A DNA stretch of 60,031 nt, taken from assembly GCA_018267615.1 (NCBI GenBank), contig JAFDYD010000025.1, positions 1-60,031 of the forward strand. Reading direction: 5' to 3'. Below, one piece after another: positions 27,397 through 37,415 of the stretch. This DNA comes from Bacteroidota bacterium (lineage in GTDB: Bacteria; Bacteroidota; Bacteroidia; Chitinophagales; Chitinophagaceae). Position 1 is the first letter of the stretch. Each line of letters begins with the position of its first letter. Made by a program: the position numbers and the translations under genes. The notes below the pieces were generated by a model. The model worked only from the letters and a program-made list of their open reading frames with translations, was not told the DNA's origin and ran no database searches.

Positions 27397-30300
27397 ATGC
27401 AGCAGCTCCGATTGTTATTAATTTTTTTATTTGTGTCCTGCGCTCTTGCCTGCAACACGAAACATACAAGGTTCGAAAAAATCTCATCTGATCAGTCCGG
27501 CATTAGTTTCAAAAATAATATTGTAGAAAACGATTCGATCAATCCGCTCAGCGTAGTTAATATATATAATGGCGGAGGTGTCGGTATCGGCGATTTTAAT
27601 AATGATGGATTGATGGATATTTATCTCACCGGCAATATGGTTCCTTCCAAATTATATCTCAACAAAGGCAATTTCAAATTCGAAGACGTCACGGAGATAG
27701 CAGGCGTTGAAGGATTAGGTAGATGGGCACGCGGCGTTTCTGTTGTTGACATTAATAATGATGGACTGATGGATCTCTATGTTTGCAATACCATTTATAA
27801 AGATTCCCTGAAGCGACAGAATATTCTTTATATCAATCAGGGTAACGACAAAAACGGCGTTCCGCATTTCAAAAACATGGCTGCAGAATATGGACTGGAT
27901 ATTCATGTGCAATCAACCATGGGATATTTTTTTGATTATGATAACGATGGTGATCTTGATATGTATCTCGCCGTGAACGAAGCTTCGAATGGATACGGAT
28001 CTTCCGTTTTCGTACGCAGGAATGATCAGACCGTTGCGCCCAATAGAGGCAGACTGTACAGAAATGATTGGGATGCCAAACTCGGTCACGCCGTTTTTCA
28101 TGATGTGTCGGATCAGGCGGGAATTATTTTTGACGGATACGGGCACGCTGCAACTATTTGTGATATCAATGGTGATGGATGGAAAGACATTTATGTTTCG
28201 GATGATTTCTTATCCAGCAATCTCCTTTATATAAACAATCATGATGGCACATTTACAAACCGTGCAAAAGAATATTTCAAGCACACTTCTTTTAATTCGA
28301 TGGGACAGGATGTTGTTGATATCAATAACGACGGATTGCCTGATGTCGTAGAACTCGATATGAACCCGGAAGATAATTATCGAAAGAAAATGATGTCCGG
28401 ATCTCTCAGCACCAATACTTATCAGAATTTTGATTTGTACGGTTATCAATACCAGTACGTGAGAAATACTTTGCAATTGAACCAGGGACCAAGTATCAAA
28501 GAAAATGATTCCATCGGCATTCCTGCGTTCAGCGATATCAGTTTTATGAGTGGCATGTCGCAAACAGATTGGAGTTGGACCCCATTGATAACCGATTTTG
28601 ATAATGACGGCTATCGTGATTTGATCATAACAAATGGTTTTCCGCGCGATGTATCCGACCACGATTTTGTGGCCTACCGGCAAAAAGCTAACAGTTATGC
28701 CAGCCCGATGCAAATGCTGGAACAGATTCCCCAAATAAAATTGCACAATTACGCCTTTAAAAACAAAGGTGATCTGACTTTTAGCGATGAAACTACAGAC
28801 TGGGGTTTATCCATTCCTACGTTTTCTAACGGTGCCGCTTATGCGGACCTGGATAATGATGGCGCAATGGACATGGTCATCAATAATATCAATGATGAAG
28901 CATTTGTGTATAGGAATACATCGAGAGATAACGACACGACTTCACATTTTCTCCAGGTTAAATTCAAAGGCGATAAACAAAACATCAACGGACTGGGCGC
29001 AAGTGCGAATATTTATTATGATCACGGCAAACAACAGGTGTATGATAATAATCCTTATCGCGGTTATTTGTCATCAATGGCAGCTATGGCTCATTTTGGT
29101 TTGGGGAAAATTTCAGAAATCGATTCAGTGGTTATAGGCTGGACTAACGGCAAGAAGCAAACGATAAAGAATGTAAAGGCAAACCAGGTTCTGGCCGTAA
29201 ATATCAACGACGCCAAGGATGATAATATAATTAACCATCCCGCGATTGCAGCAAACACATTATTCAAAGAAATAACTACAGCTTCAGGAATTACTTACAG
29301 GCATAATGATTTTGATTTGATCGATTTCAATATTCAAACATTATTGCCACATAAACTGTCGGATTATTGTCCCGCAATAGCCGTGGCCGACATCGATGGA
29401 AATGGCATCGACGATTTTGTCGTTGGCGGCAATGCAACCAATCACGCTAAATTATTTTTCCAACAGCCGAACGGACAATTCTTACAAAAAGATCTTCTAC
29501 CCAAAACAGTAAACGAGCCGGTAAATTATAAAGACGAAGGCATTTTACTTTTTGATGCTAACGGTGATGGTAGTCCGGACTTATACATAGCGAGTGGCGG
29601 TTATAAAACTGCCACTGATACCAGCGGTTACCAGGATAGATTATATATCAATGATGGCAAAGGAAATTTTAAAGCCGACTCATTTGCATTGCCGGTAAAT
29701 TATACGAGTAAATTATGCGTTCGCGCAATGGATTTTAATAATGATGGAAAGATGGATCTTTTTGTTTCGGGACGCGTTCAACCTGCAAAATATCCAATGC
29801 CCGTCAACAGTTTTATATTCAGAAATGATTCAGAAAATGGTCATGTAAAATTTACGGATGTGACGCACGAAGTGGCGCCGGATTTGGAAAAGATCGGTTT
29901 AGTATGCGACGCATTGTTTACAGATTTTGATGATGATGGACAAACAGATCTCATCATTATTGGCGAATGGATGCCCGTTACTTTTTTAAAAAATATAAAC
30001 GGAAAATTTAAAAATGTCACTGCATCTTCCGGTATCGCAGGTAAAACCGGGTGGTGGAATGCTATTGCAGCCGGCGATTTCAGACATACGGGAAGAACAG
30101 ATTATATCGTCGGCAATGTTGGATTGAATACGTTTTATAAAGCAACCGATCAGAACCCGGTTTATATTACGGCCAAAGAATTTGATAACAATGGGAGATA
30201 CATCGCGATACCTTCGGTTTTTTTATCGGATGAACATGGAGTGAAAAAAGAATTCCCTGCTCAGGGAAGAGATGATCTCGCGAAGCAAATGCCCGGTATT

Positions 30301-30975
30301 AAAAAAAGATTTGCAACCTACAAACCTTTCGCCGTTGCAACCATGGATGAAATAATTACGCCAGAACAACGTAAAGGTGCATTGCGTCTCCAGGCAAATA
30401 CACTTCAATCCTGTTATCTTCGAAATGAAGGCGGCGGAAAATTTACCATGATCCCGTTACCGGCAGAAGCCCAGATGTCGGTGCTCGATGCAATGTTGGT
30501 TGATGATTTTGATGACGATGGAAATCTTGATGTGCTTATTAATTCAAATGATTTTGGAACCGACGTTAGCACTGGTCGTTACGATGCAATGAATGGATTG
30601 TTGATGAAAGGAGATGGAAATGGAAACTTCACGCCATTGTCAATATTGCAAAGTGGAATTTATATTCCCGGTGACGGAAAAGCATTGGTAAAACTACAAG
30701 GCAGCACAGGAAATTATTTGGTTGCTGCAAGTCAAAATCGTGGTCCACTTAAATTATACACGCTTAATAAAAAGCCGTCGCTGGTGAAATTAAATCCGGA
30801 TGATATCCGCGCGGTTATCAATTTCAAGAATGGGAAAATTCAGAAAGAAGAAATTTATAATGGCTCATCATTTCTTTCTCAATCCGGAAAATTCCTGTCG
30901 ATTGGCAAAGACGCTGTGTCTGCAGAAATCACAAATAGCCGCGGTGTTAAAAGAAAAATTTCTTTCACGGATTAG
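27397..30975 (+). CDS. Large FG-GAP/VCBS-repeat lipoprotein with ASPIC/UnbV domain (CRTAC1-like)
   Basis: A 1192-residue lipoprotein (signal ending ALAC, lipid cysteine at about residue 19). It carries many calcium-binding FG-GAP/VCBS loops of the DxNxDGxxD type, such as DFNNDGLMD, DYDNDGDLD, DINGDGWKD, DFDNDGYRD and DANGDGSPD. They form two propellers with an ASPIC/UnbV segment (NGLGASANIYYDHGKQ to GWTNGKKQTIKNV, about 525-600) between them. Such CRTAC1-like proteins often follow SusCD pairs in Bacteroidota; they are presumed surface ligand- or glycan-binding proteins, but no function is proven. The start at 27397 is set by the signal peptide. The stop codon TAG is the first part of the palindrome that follows. 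Confidence 0.88.
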   Translation: MQQLRLLLIFLFVSCALACNTKHTRFEKISSDQSGISFKNNIVENDSINPLSVVNIYNGGGVGIGDFNNDGLMDIYLTGNMVPSKLYLNKGNFKFEDVTEIAGVEGLGRWARGVSVVDINNDGLMDLYVCNTIYKDSLKRQNILYINQGNDKNGVPHFKNMAAEYGLDIHVQSTMGYFFDYDNDGDLDMYLAVNEASNGYGSSVFVRRNDQTVAPNRGRLYRNDWDAKLGHAVFHDVSDQAGIIFDGYGHAATICDINGDGWKDIYVSDDFLSSNLLYINNHDGTFTNRAKEYFKHTSFNSMGQDVVDINNDGLPDVVELDMNPEDNYRKKMMSGSLSTNTYQNFDLYGYQYQYVRNTLQLNQGPSIKENDSIGIPAFSDISFMSGMSQTDWSWTPLITDFDNDGYRDLIITNGFPRDVSDHDFVAYRQKANSYASPMQMLEQIPQIKLHNYAFKNKGDLTFSDETTDWGLSIPTFSNGAAYADLDNDGAMDMVINNINDEAFVYRNTSRDNDTTSHFLQVKFKGDKQNINGLGASANIYYDHGKQQVYDNNPYRGYLSSMAAMAHFGLGKISEIDSVVIGWTNGKKQTIKNVKANQVLAVNINDAKDDNIINHPAIAANTLFKEITTASGITYRHNDFDLIDFNIQTLLPHKLSDYCPAIAVADIDGNGIDDFVVGGNATNHAKLFFQQPNGQFLQKDLLPKTVNEPVNYKDEGILLFDANGDGSPDLYIASGGYKTATDTSGYQDRLYINDGKGNFKADSFALPVNYTSKLCVRAMDFNNDGKMDLFVSGRVQPAKYPMPVNSFIFRNDSENGHVKFTDVTHEVAPDLEKIGLVCDALFTDFDDDGQTDLIIIGEWMPVTFLKNINGKFKNVTASSGIAGKTGWWNAIAAGDFRHTGRTDYIVGNVGLNTFYKATDQNPVYITAKEFDNNGRYIAIPSVFLSDEHGVKKEFPAQGRDDLAKQMPGIKKRFATYKPFAVATMDEIITPEQRKGALRLQANTLQSCYLRNEGGGKFTMIPLPAEAQMSVLDAMLVDDFDDDGNLDVLINSNDFGTDVSTGRYDAMNGLLMKGDGNGNFTPLSILQSGIYIPGDGKALVKLQGSTGNYLVAASQNRGPLKLYTLNKKPSLVKLNPDDIRAVINFKNGKIQKEEIYNGSSFLSQSGKFLSIGKDAVSAEITNSRGVKRKISFTD

Positions 30976-31034
30976 AGCGGAGAAACAGAGCGGAGAGCGG
31001 CTAAACCTCCGCTCACGCTCTGTTTCTCCGCTCT
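30974..31034 (+). terminator. Palindromic terminator overlapping the stop codon (GGAGAAACAGAG family, copy 2)
   Basis: Arms 30974-30992 and 31016-31034 are exact reverse complements over 19 bases, with an inner gagcgg/ccgctc stem, followed by TTTT. The left arm begins inside the TAG stop codon of the FG-GAP gene. Same family as the inner half of 17402-17540. Confidence 0.88.
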
Positions 31035-31092
31035 TTTCTAGCGCAAAAAATACCTGATGCTTTTGTATCTTAGACAAGCAAATTGTAAAGGC

Positions 31093-32229
31093 ATGTCAAA
31101 AGAATCTCAATATACAGCCAGGGCCCAACGTTTTGCTGCTCGATTTCCACTTCTCACCTACCTAAGCATCCAGGTTAATTTTTGGGTGATCGCAAATATC
31201 CTGCTCGGCGTCATCATGCATCTGCATGCGTTGGCAATGAGTTCAAGCATGGCTTTCCATTATCACAACAATATATGGTCGCTGGTTATTATCGCAATTA
31301 TTTTAGGTATTTTATACGGAGTAGGTCTTGGATTAGTAGATTATTTTCTCGACAAAAGAATGTTCCGACAAAAGCCACTCGGGAAAATAATTTTGTTGAA
31401 AACAATTATTGCGCTTGTCCTGATTACACTGCTTGCCATGTTCACGCGTTTTATTTTGTATGATCGTATCATCGCTCCACAATTCTCCGAAACTGCGGAC
31501 AAAAACTTTATATTGGACCCCGAATCCTGGAATTATTTCTATGCCCTGATGCTTGTCTATTATTTTTTCATGACGCTCGTCATTACGTTTATCAACCAGG
31601 TGAATAAAAAATATGGACCGGGAATATTGGTTCCGTTATTACTCGGCAAATACAGAAACCCGAGAGAAGAAGAAAGGATATTCATGTTCATGGATCTTCA
31701 GTCGTCCACAACGATGGTAGAAAATCTTGGTCATCTCAAATACAGTTCATTTATCAGGGATAGTTTTTCGGATATCAACGAAGTGTTGTCGCCTTTCTTT
31801 GCCGAGATATACCAGTACGTCGGCGATGAAATCGTTTTAACCTGGAGAGTCAGCGATGGCCTAAAAGATTTTTCCTGCATCAAATTTTTCTTCGCCTGCG
31901 AAAAACAGTTTCGTGATAAAGCTGATTATTATAATAGAGAATATGGATGTCTTCCTTTTTTCAAAGCAGGAGTTCATATGGGCAAAGTAACTGTTGTAGA
32001 GATTGGAGAAATAAAAAGAGATATCGCCTATCATGGCGACACATTGAATACGGCCGCTAGAATTCAGAGTGTGTGTAATGATCATAATAAAAAATTTCTT
32101 GTCTCAGAATATCTTCTTGAAAAAATCGGATTGAGTCAAAACTTCGAGACACATTTATTAGGGATGGTGCAGCTGAAAGGCAAAACGGCGAAAGTCGGAA
32201 TAGCGAGTATAGATGGAATGGAAAGATAG
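31093..32229 (+). CDS. Membrane-bound class III adenylate/guanylate cyclase
   Basis: A 378-residue protein with four hydrophobic segments in the first 170 residues and a C-terminal class III nucleotide cyclase domain. The metal aspartates are D201 in FMDLQSST and D245 in YVGDEIV; the transition-state residues N319 and R323 lie in LNTAARIQ. The catalytic set is complete, so it should make cAMP or cGMP as a homodimer. The ATG at 31093 is preferred over that at 31057 because a GG-rich stretch (aaaggc) precedes it and the extra 12 residues look non-conserved. A palindrome follows the stop. No target or sensor gene is visible next to it. Confidence 0.88.
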   Translation: MSKESQYTARAQRFAARFPLLTYLSIQVNFWVIANILLGVIMHLHALAMSSSMAFHYHNNIWSLVIIAIILGILYGVGLGLVDYFLDKRMFRQKPLGKIILLKTIIALVLITLLAMFTRFILYDRIIAPQFSETADKNFILDPESWNYFYALMLVYYFFMTLVITFINQVNKKYGPGILVPLLLGKYRNPREEERIFMFMDLQSSTTMVENLGHLKYSSFIRDSFSDINEVLSPFFAEIYQYVGDEIVLTWRVSDGLKDFSCIKFFFACEKQFRDKADYYNREYGCLPFFKAGVHMGKVTVVEIGEIKRDIAYHGDTLNTAARIQSVCNDHNKKFLVSEYLLEKIGLSQNFETHLLGMVQLKGKTAKVGIASIDGMER

Positions 32230-32236
32230 CTTCTTT

Positions 32237-32301
32237 GAAGGGCGGAGAAACAGGGCGAAGAGCGGAGGACTGGCGCTCTCCGCCCTGTTTCTCCGCCCTT
32301 C
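32237..32301 (+). terminator. Palindromic terminator after the cyclase gene (GGAGAAACAGAG family, copy 3)
   Basis: Arms 32237-32264 and 32274-32301 (28 bases) are reverse complements with one difference and a 9-base loop. It begins eight bases after the stop codon. Compared with copy 1, four left-arm substitutions (A to G or T to C) are matched by complementary changes in the right arm. Confidence 0.88.
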
Positions 32302-32381
32302 AATTTTGCCCAACATATGTTTCCCAAACCCAAGGAGTTTAGCGCTCAATTATCTAACTTTAGCGTGTCAACACTTGCTGT

Positions 32382-34694
32382 ATGGTTAGGTTCAAAACTT
32401 TTGGGGTAATTTTTATTTTATTTACTGCAATCATCTTTTTCTCGCAGTCATGCGAACATAAGAATAGTGCTGCATTGCCCGAAACTGTGAGTTATAATTT
32501 TGATGTACGTCCCATCCTATCCGACAAATGTTATGCTTGTCACGGTCCTGATGCAAACAAACGCCAGGCCGGCCTTCGTTTAGATATTCCAGAAGTAGCC
32601 TACAAAACTTTAAAAGATAATCCGAATGCACATGTGTTGGTACCGGGATCTCCGGAGCAATCGGAATTATATATTCGCATTTCTTCGAAAGATACTTCGG
32701 AAATAATGCCGCCTCCTTCGTGTGGACTAACACTCACCGAACCTCAAATAGAAATATTAAAAAAATGGATCAGCCAGGGCGCGAAGTATGAAAAGCACTG
32801 GGCGTTTTCTCCACCTAAACAAGTGGCGCTGCCCCAGGTGTCTGATCAGAAATGGGTGAAAAATGAAATCGATTATTTTATCCTGAATAAACTCGATCAA
32901 AAAGGACTGAAGCCAAATGAAGAGGCCGACAAAGAAAGATTACTGAAAAGAATTTGCCTCGATATCACCGGCCTTCCTCCTTCCATTGAACTAATGGATA
33001 AATTTTTGAATGATGCTTCACCAAATGCATATGAAAAAACGGTTGACGAACTCTTACAAAACCCCGCCTATGGTGAAAAGATGGCTGTTCACTGGATGGA
33101 TATCGCGCGTTATGCAGATTCGCACGGATACCAAGATGACAACTATCGTTCGCAATGGCCCTGGCGCGATTGGGTGATCCATGCATTCAATAATAATCTT
33201 CCGTACGATCAATTCATCACCTGGCAACTTGCCGGCGATCTTATTCCAAATGCAACGAAGGAACAATTACTCGCAACTGGTTTTAATCGTAATCATAAAA
33301 TAACAGAAGAAGGCGGCGTGATTGAAGAAGAATATCGAGTGGAATATGTTACCGACAGAACGAATACTTTTGGGCGCGCGCTTATTGGTGTTACTCTTGA
33401 ATGCGCGCATTGTCACGATCACAAATACGATCCTTTCTCACAAAAAGAATATTACCAGATGTACGCTTTCTTTAACAGTGTACAAGAGAGAGGACTTGAA
33501 TCAACTGTCGGCGGCCCTGAAACTTATGCGAAGCGGCCAATGATACAAATCAAAAACGAAGATGTAAAAGGCGTTCTCAGTTTCGTCAATAAGCAGGATA
33601 CCGACAAGTTGATCGTTTCGGTTATGGGTGACAGTAATAAAATGCGGCCGACGTATATTCTAAATCGCGGCGCTTATGATCAGCATGGAGATTCTGTCGA
33701 ACCTTCCACACCGAAAGCAATCCTGGCGTTAAATAATTATCCAAAAAATCGTTTTGGTCTGGCCGAGTGGTTGTTTGATAAAAACAATCCACTCACTGCA
33801 AGAGTTTTTATTAACCAATTATGGCAGGAAGTTTTTGGAAGGGGGATTGTAAAAACAGCCAGTGATTTTGGGATGCAGGGCGAATTGCCTTCTCATCCCG
33901 ACTTATTGGATTGGTTGTCGGTAGATTTTATGAATCATGGATGGGATATTAAATACATGATGAAGAAAATGCTGATGTCGGCAACTTATCGTCAATCTGC
34001 AGTGGCTTCAACAGAAAAAATAAAAGCAGATCCGGAAAATATATTCTTATCTCGCGGTCCGCGCTTTCGTGTGCAAGCAGAGTTTGTGCGCGATATCGTT
34101 TTATCAAGCAGCGGACTTCTCGTAAAAAAAATCGGTGGGCCGAGTGTAAAAATTTATCAGCCGCCGGGTTTGTGGGAAGCTGCTACTTCAGGACGTGGGA
34201 TACTGACTGAATACAAGCAAGATCATGGCGACAGCCTCTATCGTCGGGGGTTGTACACTTTTATCAAACGCACCTTGGCGCCGCCTTCCATGATGATATT
34301 CGACGCAAGCAACCGCGATCAGTGTGAAGTAAAAAGATCCAGAACAAATACACCGTTACAGGCATTGATTATGTTGAATGATCCGACAGTAATGGAAGCG
34401 TCAAGAGTTTTGGCAGAAAAAATATTGGCAGAAAAAATTTCGGATGAGGAAAAAATTATAAAAGCATTCAGGCTTATCGTTTGTCGAAAACCAAGTGACA
34501 AAGAAATAAAAATATTAAAAGATTATTACAGCGATCAATTGGAAACATTCAAAACAAATAAACAAAACGCAGAGAAAGTACTATCAGTAGGTGAATATCC
34601 TTTATCTCCAAAAACAGATAAAGTTACTGCGGCAGCGATGATGCAGGTGATCACAACTATTTATAATTTGGAAGAGACCATTACAAAATCATAA
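32382..34694 (+). CDS. PSCyt1/DUF1549/DUF1553 ('planctomycete cytochrome c') lipoprotein
   Basis: A 770-residue lipoprotein (lipobox FFSQSC, cysteine about 24). The N-terminal PSCyt1 domain has one heme-binding motif CYACH (C50, C53, H54). DUF1549 follows (NEIDYFILNKLDQKGLKPNEEADKERLLKRICLDITGLPP to about 380), then DUF1553 (PKNRFGLAEWLFDKNNPLTARVFINQLWQEVFGRGIV to about 700). These multi-domain proteins are abundant in Planctomycetes and Verrucomicrobia and occur with DUF1501 proteins in degradation loci; the reaction is not established. The DUF1501 gene starts two bases after its stop, so the two are translationally linked. Confidence 0.9.
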   Translation: MVRFKTFGVIFILFTAIIFFSQSCEHKNSAALPETVSYNFDVRPILSDKCYACHGPDANKRQAGLRLDIPEVAYKTLKDNPNAHVLVPGSPEQSELYIRISSKDTSEIMPPPSCGLTLTEPQIEILKKWISQGAKYEKHWAFSPPKQVALPQVSDQKWVKNEIDYFILNKLDQKGLKPNEEADKERLLKRICLDITGLPPSIELMDKFLNDASPNAYEKTVDELLQNPAYGEKMAVHWMDIARYADSHGYQDDNYRSQWPWRDWVIHAFNNNLPYDQFITWQLAGDLIPNATKEQLLATGFNRNHKITEEGGVIEEEYRVEYVTDRTNTFGRALIGVTLECAHCHDHKYDPFSQKEYYQMYAFFNSVQERGLESTVGGPETYAKRPMIQIKNEDVKGVLSFVNKQDTDKLIVSVMGDSNKMRPTYILNRGAYDQHGDSVEPSTPKAILALNNYPKNRFGLAEWLFDKNNPLTARVFINQLWQEVFGRGIVKTASDFGMQGELPSHPDLLDWLSVDFMNHGWDIKYMMKKMLMSATYRQSAVASTEKIKADPENIFLSRGPRFRVQAEFVRDIVLSSSGLLVKKIGGPSVKIYQPPGLWEAATSGRGILTEYKQDHGDSLYRRGLYTFIKRTLAPPSMMIFDASNRDQCEVKRSRTNTPLQALIMLNDPTVMEASRVLAEKILAEKISDEEKIIKAFRLIVCRKPSDKEIKILKDYYSDQLETFKTNKQNAEKVLSVGEYPLSPKTDKVTAAAMMQVITTIYNLEETITKS

Positions 34695-34696
34695 TA

Positions 34697-36154
34697 ATGG
34701 AAAAAGAAATTATTGAAACCAGTCTCGGCATAAATCGAAGAAGATTTCTATCCAGGTTAAGTCTTGGATTGGGAAGTGTGGCGCTCGGTTCTTTGCTGAT
34801 ACCAGATCTTTTCCGTGGAAGCGCAGAAGATGAAGCCGCATCCATTATGTCCGGACTTCCACATTTTGCTCCGAAAGCAAAACGTGTGATTTATTTATTT
34901 CAAAACGGTGCTCCTTCGCAGTTGGAATCTTTTGATTTCAAACCGAAGCTAAGGGAAATGGTGGGACAAGATCTTCCTGAATCGGTACGCATGGGTCAAC
35001 GATTAACGGGAATGACATCCGGTCAAAAACATTTTCCACTCGCCGGCTCTATTTATGATTTCAAACAATATGGACAATCACAGGCATGGATAAGCGAATT
35101 ATTTCCACACACGGCGAAAGTAGTGGATGATATTTGCATCATCAAATCGATGTACACGGAAGCCATCAATCATGATCCTGCGCTGACATTTTTCCAAACA
35201 GGTGCGCAGCAGGGGAATCGTCCGAGCTTTGGTTCATGGATGAGTTATGGTTTGGGAAGTGAGAATAAAAATCTTCCTGCATTTTGCGTTTTGCTTTCAC
35301 GCGGCAAAGGCAATGGACAAGGAGTTTATTCTAAATTATGGAGTAATGGATTTTTGGATTCCATTCACCAGGGCGTTCAATTCAGTAGTGGTGAAAGTCC
35401 GGTACTTTATCTCAACGATCACAGCGGCATCGACAAAACGACAAGAAGAAAAATGCTAGACAAGCTTGCGGAGATGAATGATATTTCTTACAAAGAATTT
35501 GGTGATCCTGAAATTCAAACAAAGATCCAGCAGTATGAAATGGCTTACCGCATGCAAACTGCGATGCCGGATATTACCGATGTATCCAAAGAACCAGATG
35601 ATATTGTAAAAATGTATGGACCGGATTGCCTGCTGCCAGGAACTTATGCTGCGAATTGTTTGCTTGCAAGAAAACTTTCTGAAAGTGGCGTTCGATTCGT
35701 GCAGCTTTATCACCAGGGATGGGACCAGCATGATAATTTACCAAAAGAAATAGTTGGCCAAACAAAAGATGTCGATCAGCCATCTGCAGCATTGATCACA
35801 GATTTGAAACAAAGAGGTTTGCTTGATGAAACATTGGTGATATGGGGCGGTGAATTTGGACGCACGAATTATAGCCAGGGAAAATTGACAAAAACAAATT
35901 ATGGCCGCGATCATCATCCACGTTGCTTCAGCATTTGGATGGCGGGTGGCGGTGTGAAAAGCGGAATTGTACATGGGGAAACGGATGACTTCGGATACAA
36001 TATCATCAAAGATCCTGTACACGTACACGACTTTCATGCGACTTGTTTGCACCTGTTGGGATTGAACCATGAAAAACTTACTTTCAAAAGCCAGGGGCGT
36101 CGTTATCGGCTGACTGATTTGTCTGGTAAAGTAGTTAATGGAATCATCGCATAG
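34697..36154 (+). CDS. DUF1501 family protein, twin-arginine exported, sulfatase-fold-like
   Basis: A 485-residue DUF1501 protein. The N terminus NRRRFLSRLSLGLGSVALGSLL (from about residue 13) is a twin-arginine signal, implying export in a folded state, possibly with a cofactor. VIYLFQNGAPSQLESFDFKP and LVIWGGEFGRTNYSQG with GRDHHPRCFSIWMAGGGVKSG are family hallmarks; the fold is related to alkaline phosphatase/sulfatase. It follows the PSCyt1 gene by two bases and precedes the NHL protein by 49. The family almost always accompanies DUF1549/DUF1553 proteins. The activity is unknown. Confidence 0.92.
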   Translation: MEKEIIETSLGINRRRFLSRLSLGLGSVALGSLLIPDLFRGSAEDEAASIMSGLPHFAPKAKRVIYLFQNGAPSQLESFDFKPKLREMVGQDLPESVRMGQRLTGMTSGQKHFPLAGSIYDFKQYGQSQAWISELFPHTAKVVDDICIIKSMYTEAINHDPALTFFQTGAQQGNRPSFGSWMSYGLGSENKNLPAFCVLLSRGKGNGQGVYSKLWSNGFLDSIHQGVQFSSGESPVLYLNDHSGIDKTTRRKMLDKLAEMNDISYKEFGDPEIQTKIQQYEMAYRMQTAMPDITDVSKEPDDIVKMYGPDCLLPGTYAANCLLARKLSESGVRFVQLYHQGWDQHDNLPKEIVGQTKDVDQPSAALITDLKQRGLLDETLVIWGGEFGRTNYSQGKLTKTNYGRDHHPRCFSIWMAGGGVKSGIVHGETDDFGYNIIKDPVHVHDFHATCLHLLGLNHEKLTFKSQGRRYRLTDLSGKVVNGIIA

Positions 36155-36203
36155 CAATGAAATTTAAATTGACCATTTTGTACATCAACCAAAACCTGCA
36201 ATC

Positions 36204-37229
36204 ATGAATCGCAGAAAATTTATAAAACATTCTTCGTTAGTAGCCGGCGGTATTTATATTACCAGCAATCTCCTTGCAAAACCAAAAGGCCCTGTGTATG
36301 GTCATAACGGTATGCAGTACACGATGGATGCCGATTGGGGGAAACTGAATCCTGCTGAGCATCCGGTAAATGATTGTCATGAGATGGTTCAAGACGCTAA
36401 AGGCCGGATCATTCTCTTGACCAATGAAACAAAAAATAATATTCTCATCTATAATAAATCCGGCAAACTACTTGACTATTGGGGACATGAATTTCCAGGG
36501 GCCCACGGATTGACGCTGGTTAATGAAAATGGCACCGAGTTTTTTTTCATTACAGATACGGTAAAGAACCAGGTATATAAAACCACATTGGATGGAAAAA
36601 TTTTATTGACGATCGATGCTCCGCTTGAAACAGGAACTTACAAAAAGAAAGAAGAATTTGTTCCCACAGAAACCATTGTGGATACCAACGGAGATTTTTT
36701 TATTGCTGATGGTTACGGCGCACAATATGTTTTGCACTATGATAAAGATGGCAAGCTGAAAAATTATTTTGGCGGAAGAGGCGATGGCAATGAGCATCTT
36801 GATAATGCCCATGGCATTATTATCGACAGAAGGCAAAGCACTCCATCGTTATTAGTTACCGACAGAACCCGCAACTGCTTCAAACGTTTTAGCCTCGACG
36901 GAAAATTGATAGATATCATTCAGTTGCCCGGCGCTTGCGTATGCAGGCCAGTAATAAAAGATGATTACTTATATGCAGCAGTTTTACGTTCACCAAATTT
37001 AAGTGTAGAGAATAGCGGTTTCGTAACGATACTCGATAAAAACAATAGAGTAGTTTCGAATATTGGTGGCAGTGAGCCGATATATAAAGAAGGAATATTA
37101 CAACCGATGTCGCAGGCCGAAAAGATTTTCAAAAATCCGCATGATGTATGTGTGGATGATGATAACAACCTGTATGTGGCACAGTGGGCATCGGGGAAAG
37201 TATATCCGTATAAATTTAAAAGAGTATGA
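36204..37229 (+). CDS. NHL-repeat / six-bladed beta-propeller protein, exported
   Basis: A 341-residue protein with an export signal beginning MNRRKFIKHSSLVAGG (twin-arginine-like RRKFI) and NHL/6-bladed propeller repeats, such as NDCHEMVQDAKGRIILL, FVPTETIVDTNGDFFIADGYG, NAHGIIIDRRQSTPSLLVTDRTRN and NPHDVCVDDDNNLYVAQWASGKVYPY. Similarity is to peptidylglycine-lyase-like or generic NHL proteins; no catalytic residues can be assigned. It belongs to the same transcription unit as the DUF1501 gene. Confidence 0.82.
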   Translation: MNRRKFIKHSSLVAGGIYITSNLLAKPKGPVYGHNGMQYTMDADWGKLNPAEHPVNDCHEMVQDAKGRIILLTNETKNNILIYNKSGKLLDYWGHEFPGAHGLTLVNENGTEFFFITDTVKNQVYKTTLDGKILLTIDAPLETGTYKKKEEFVPTETIVDTNGDFFIADGYGAQYVLHYDKDGKLKNYFGGRGDGNEHLDNAHGIIIDRRQSTPSLLVTDRTRNCFKRFSLDGKLIDIIQLPGACVCRPVIKDDYLYAAVLRSPNLSVENSGFVTILDKNNRVVSNIGGSEPIYKEGILQPMSQAEKIFKNPHDVCVDDDNNLYVAQWASGKVYPYKFKRV

Positions 37230-37233
37230 CTGA

Positions 37234-37395
37234 AGAGGAGTAAGGTGTGAGGTGTAAGGTATAGGGTATAGGATATAGGGTATATCGTATTCTTACTCCT
37301 TACTGCTTACTCCTTACACCCTATACCTTACACCTTACACCTTACACCTTAAACCTTACACCTTAAACCTTACACCTTACTCCCTACACCATACC
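37234..37395. repeat. Inverted repeat and tandem CCTTACAC-type array
   Basis: The left part (37236-37284) reads ggagtaaggtgtgaggtgtaagg and related words; the right part (37295-37390) is largely its reverse complement, expanded into about eight tandem copies of CCTTACAC or CCTTAAAC. It fills the gap between the NHL gene and the DUF2231 fusion gene. The unit is 7-8 bases with no unique spacers, so it is not a CRISPR array. It belongs to the class of word-built palindromes seen throughout the window, again with unequal arms. Confidence 0.8.
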
Positions 37396-37415
37396 CTTCT
37401 TATCATTTTCTGCTT

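Noticed and set aside
37295..37395. Tandem CCTTACAC units resembling a small CRISPR-like array
   Set aside because: Units are 7-8 bases, directly adjacent, with no unique spacers, and there are no cas genes in the window.
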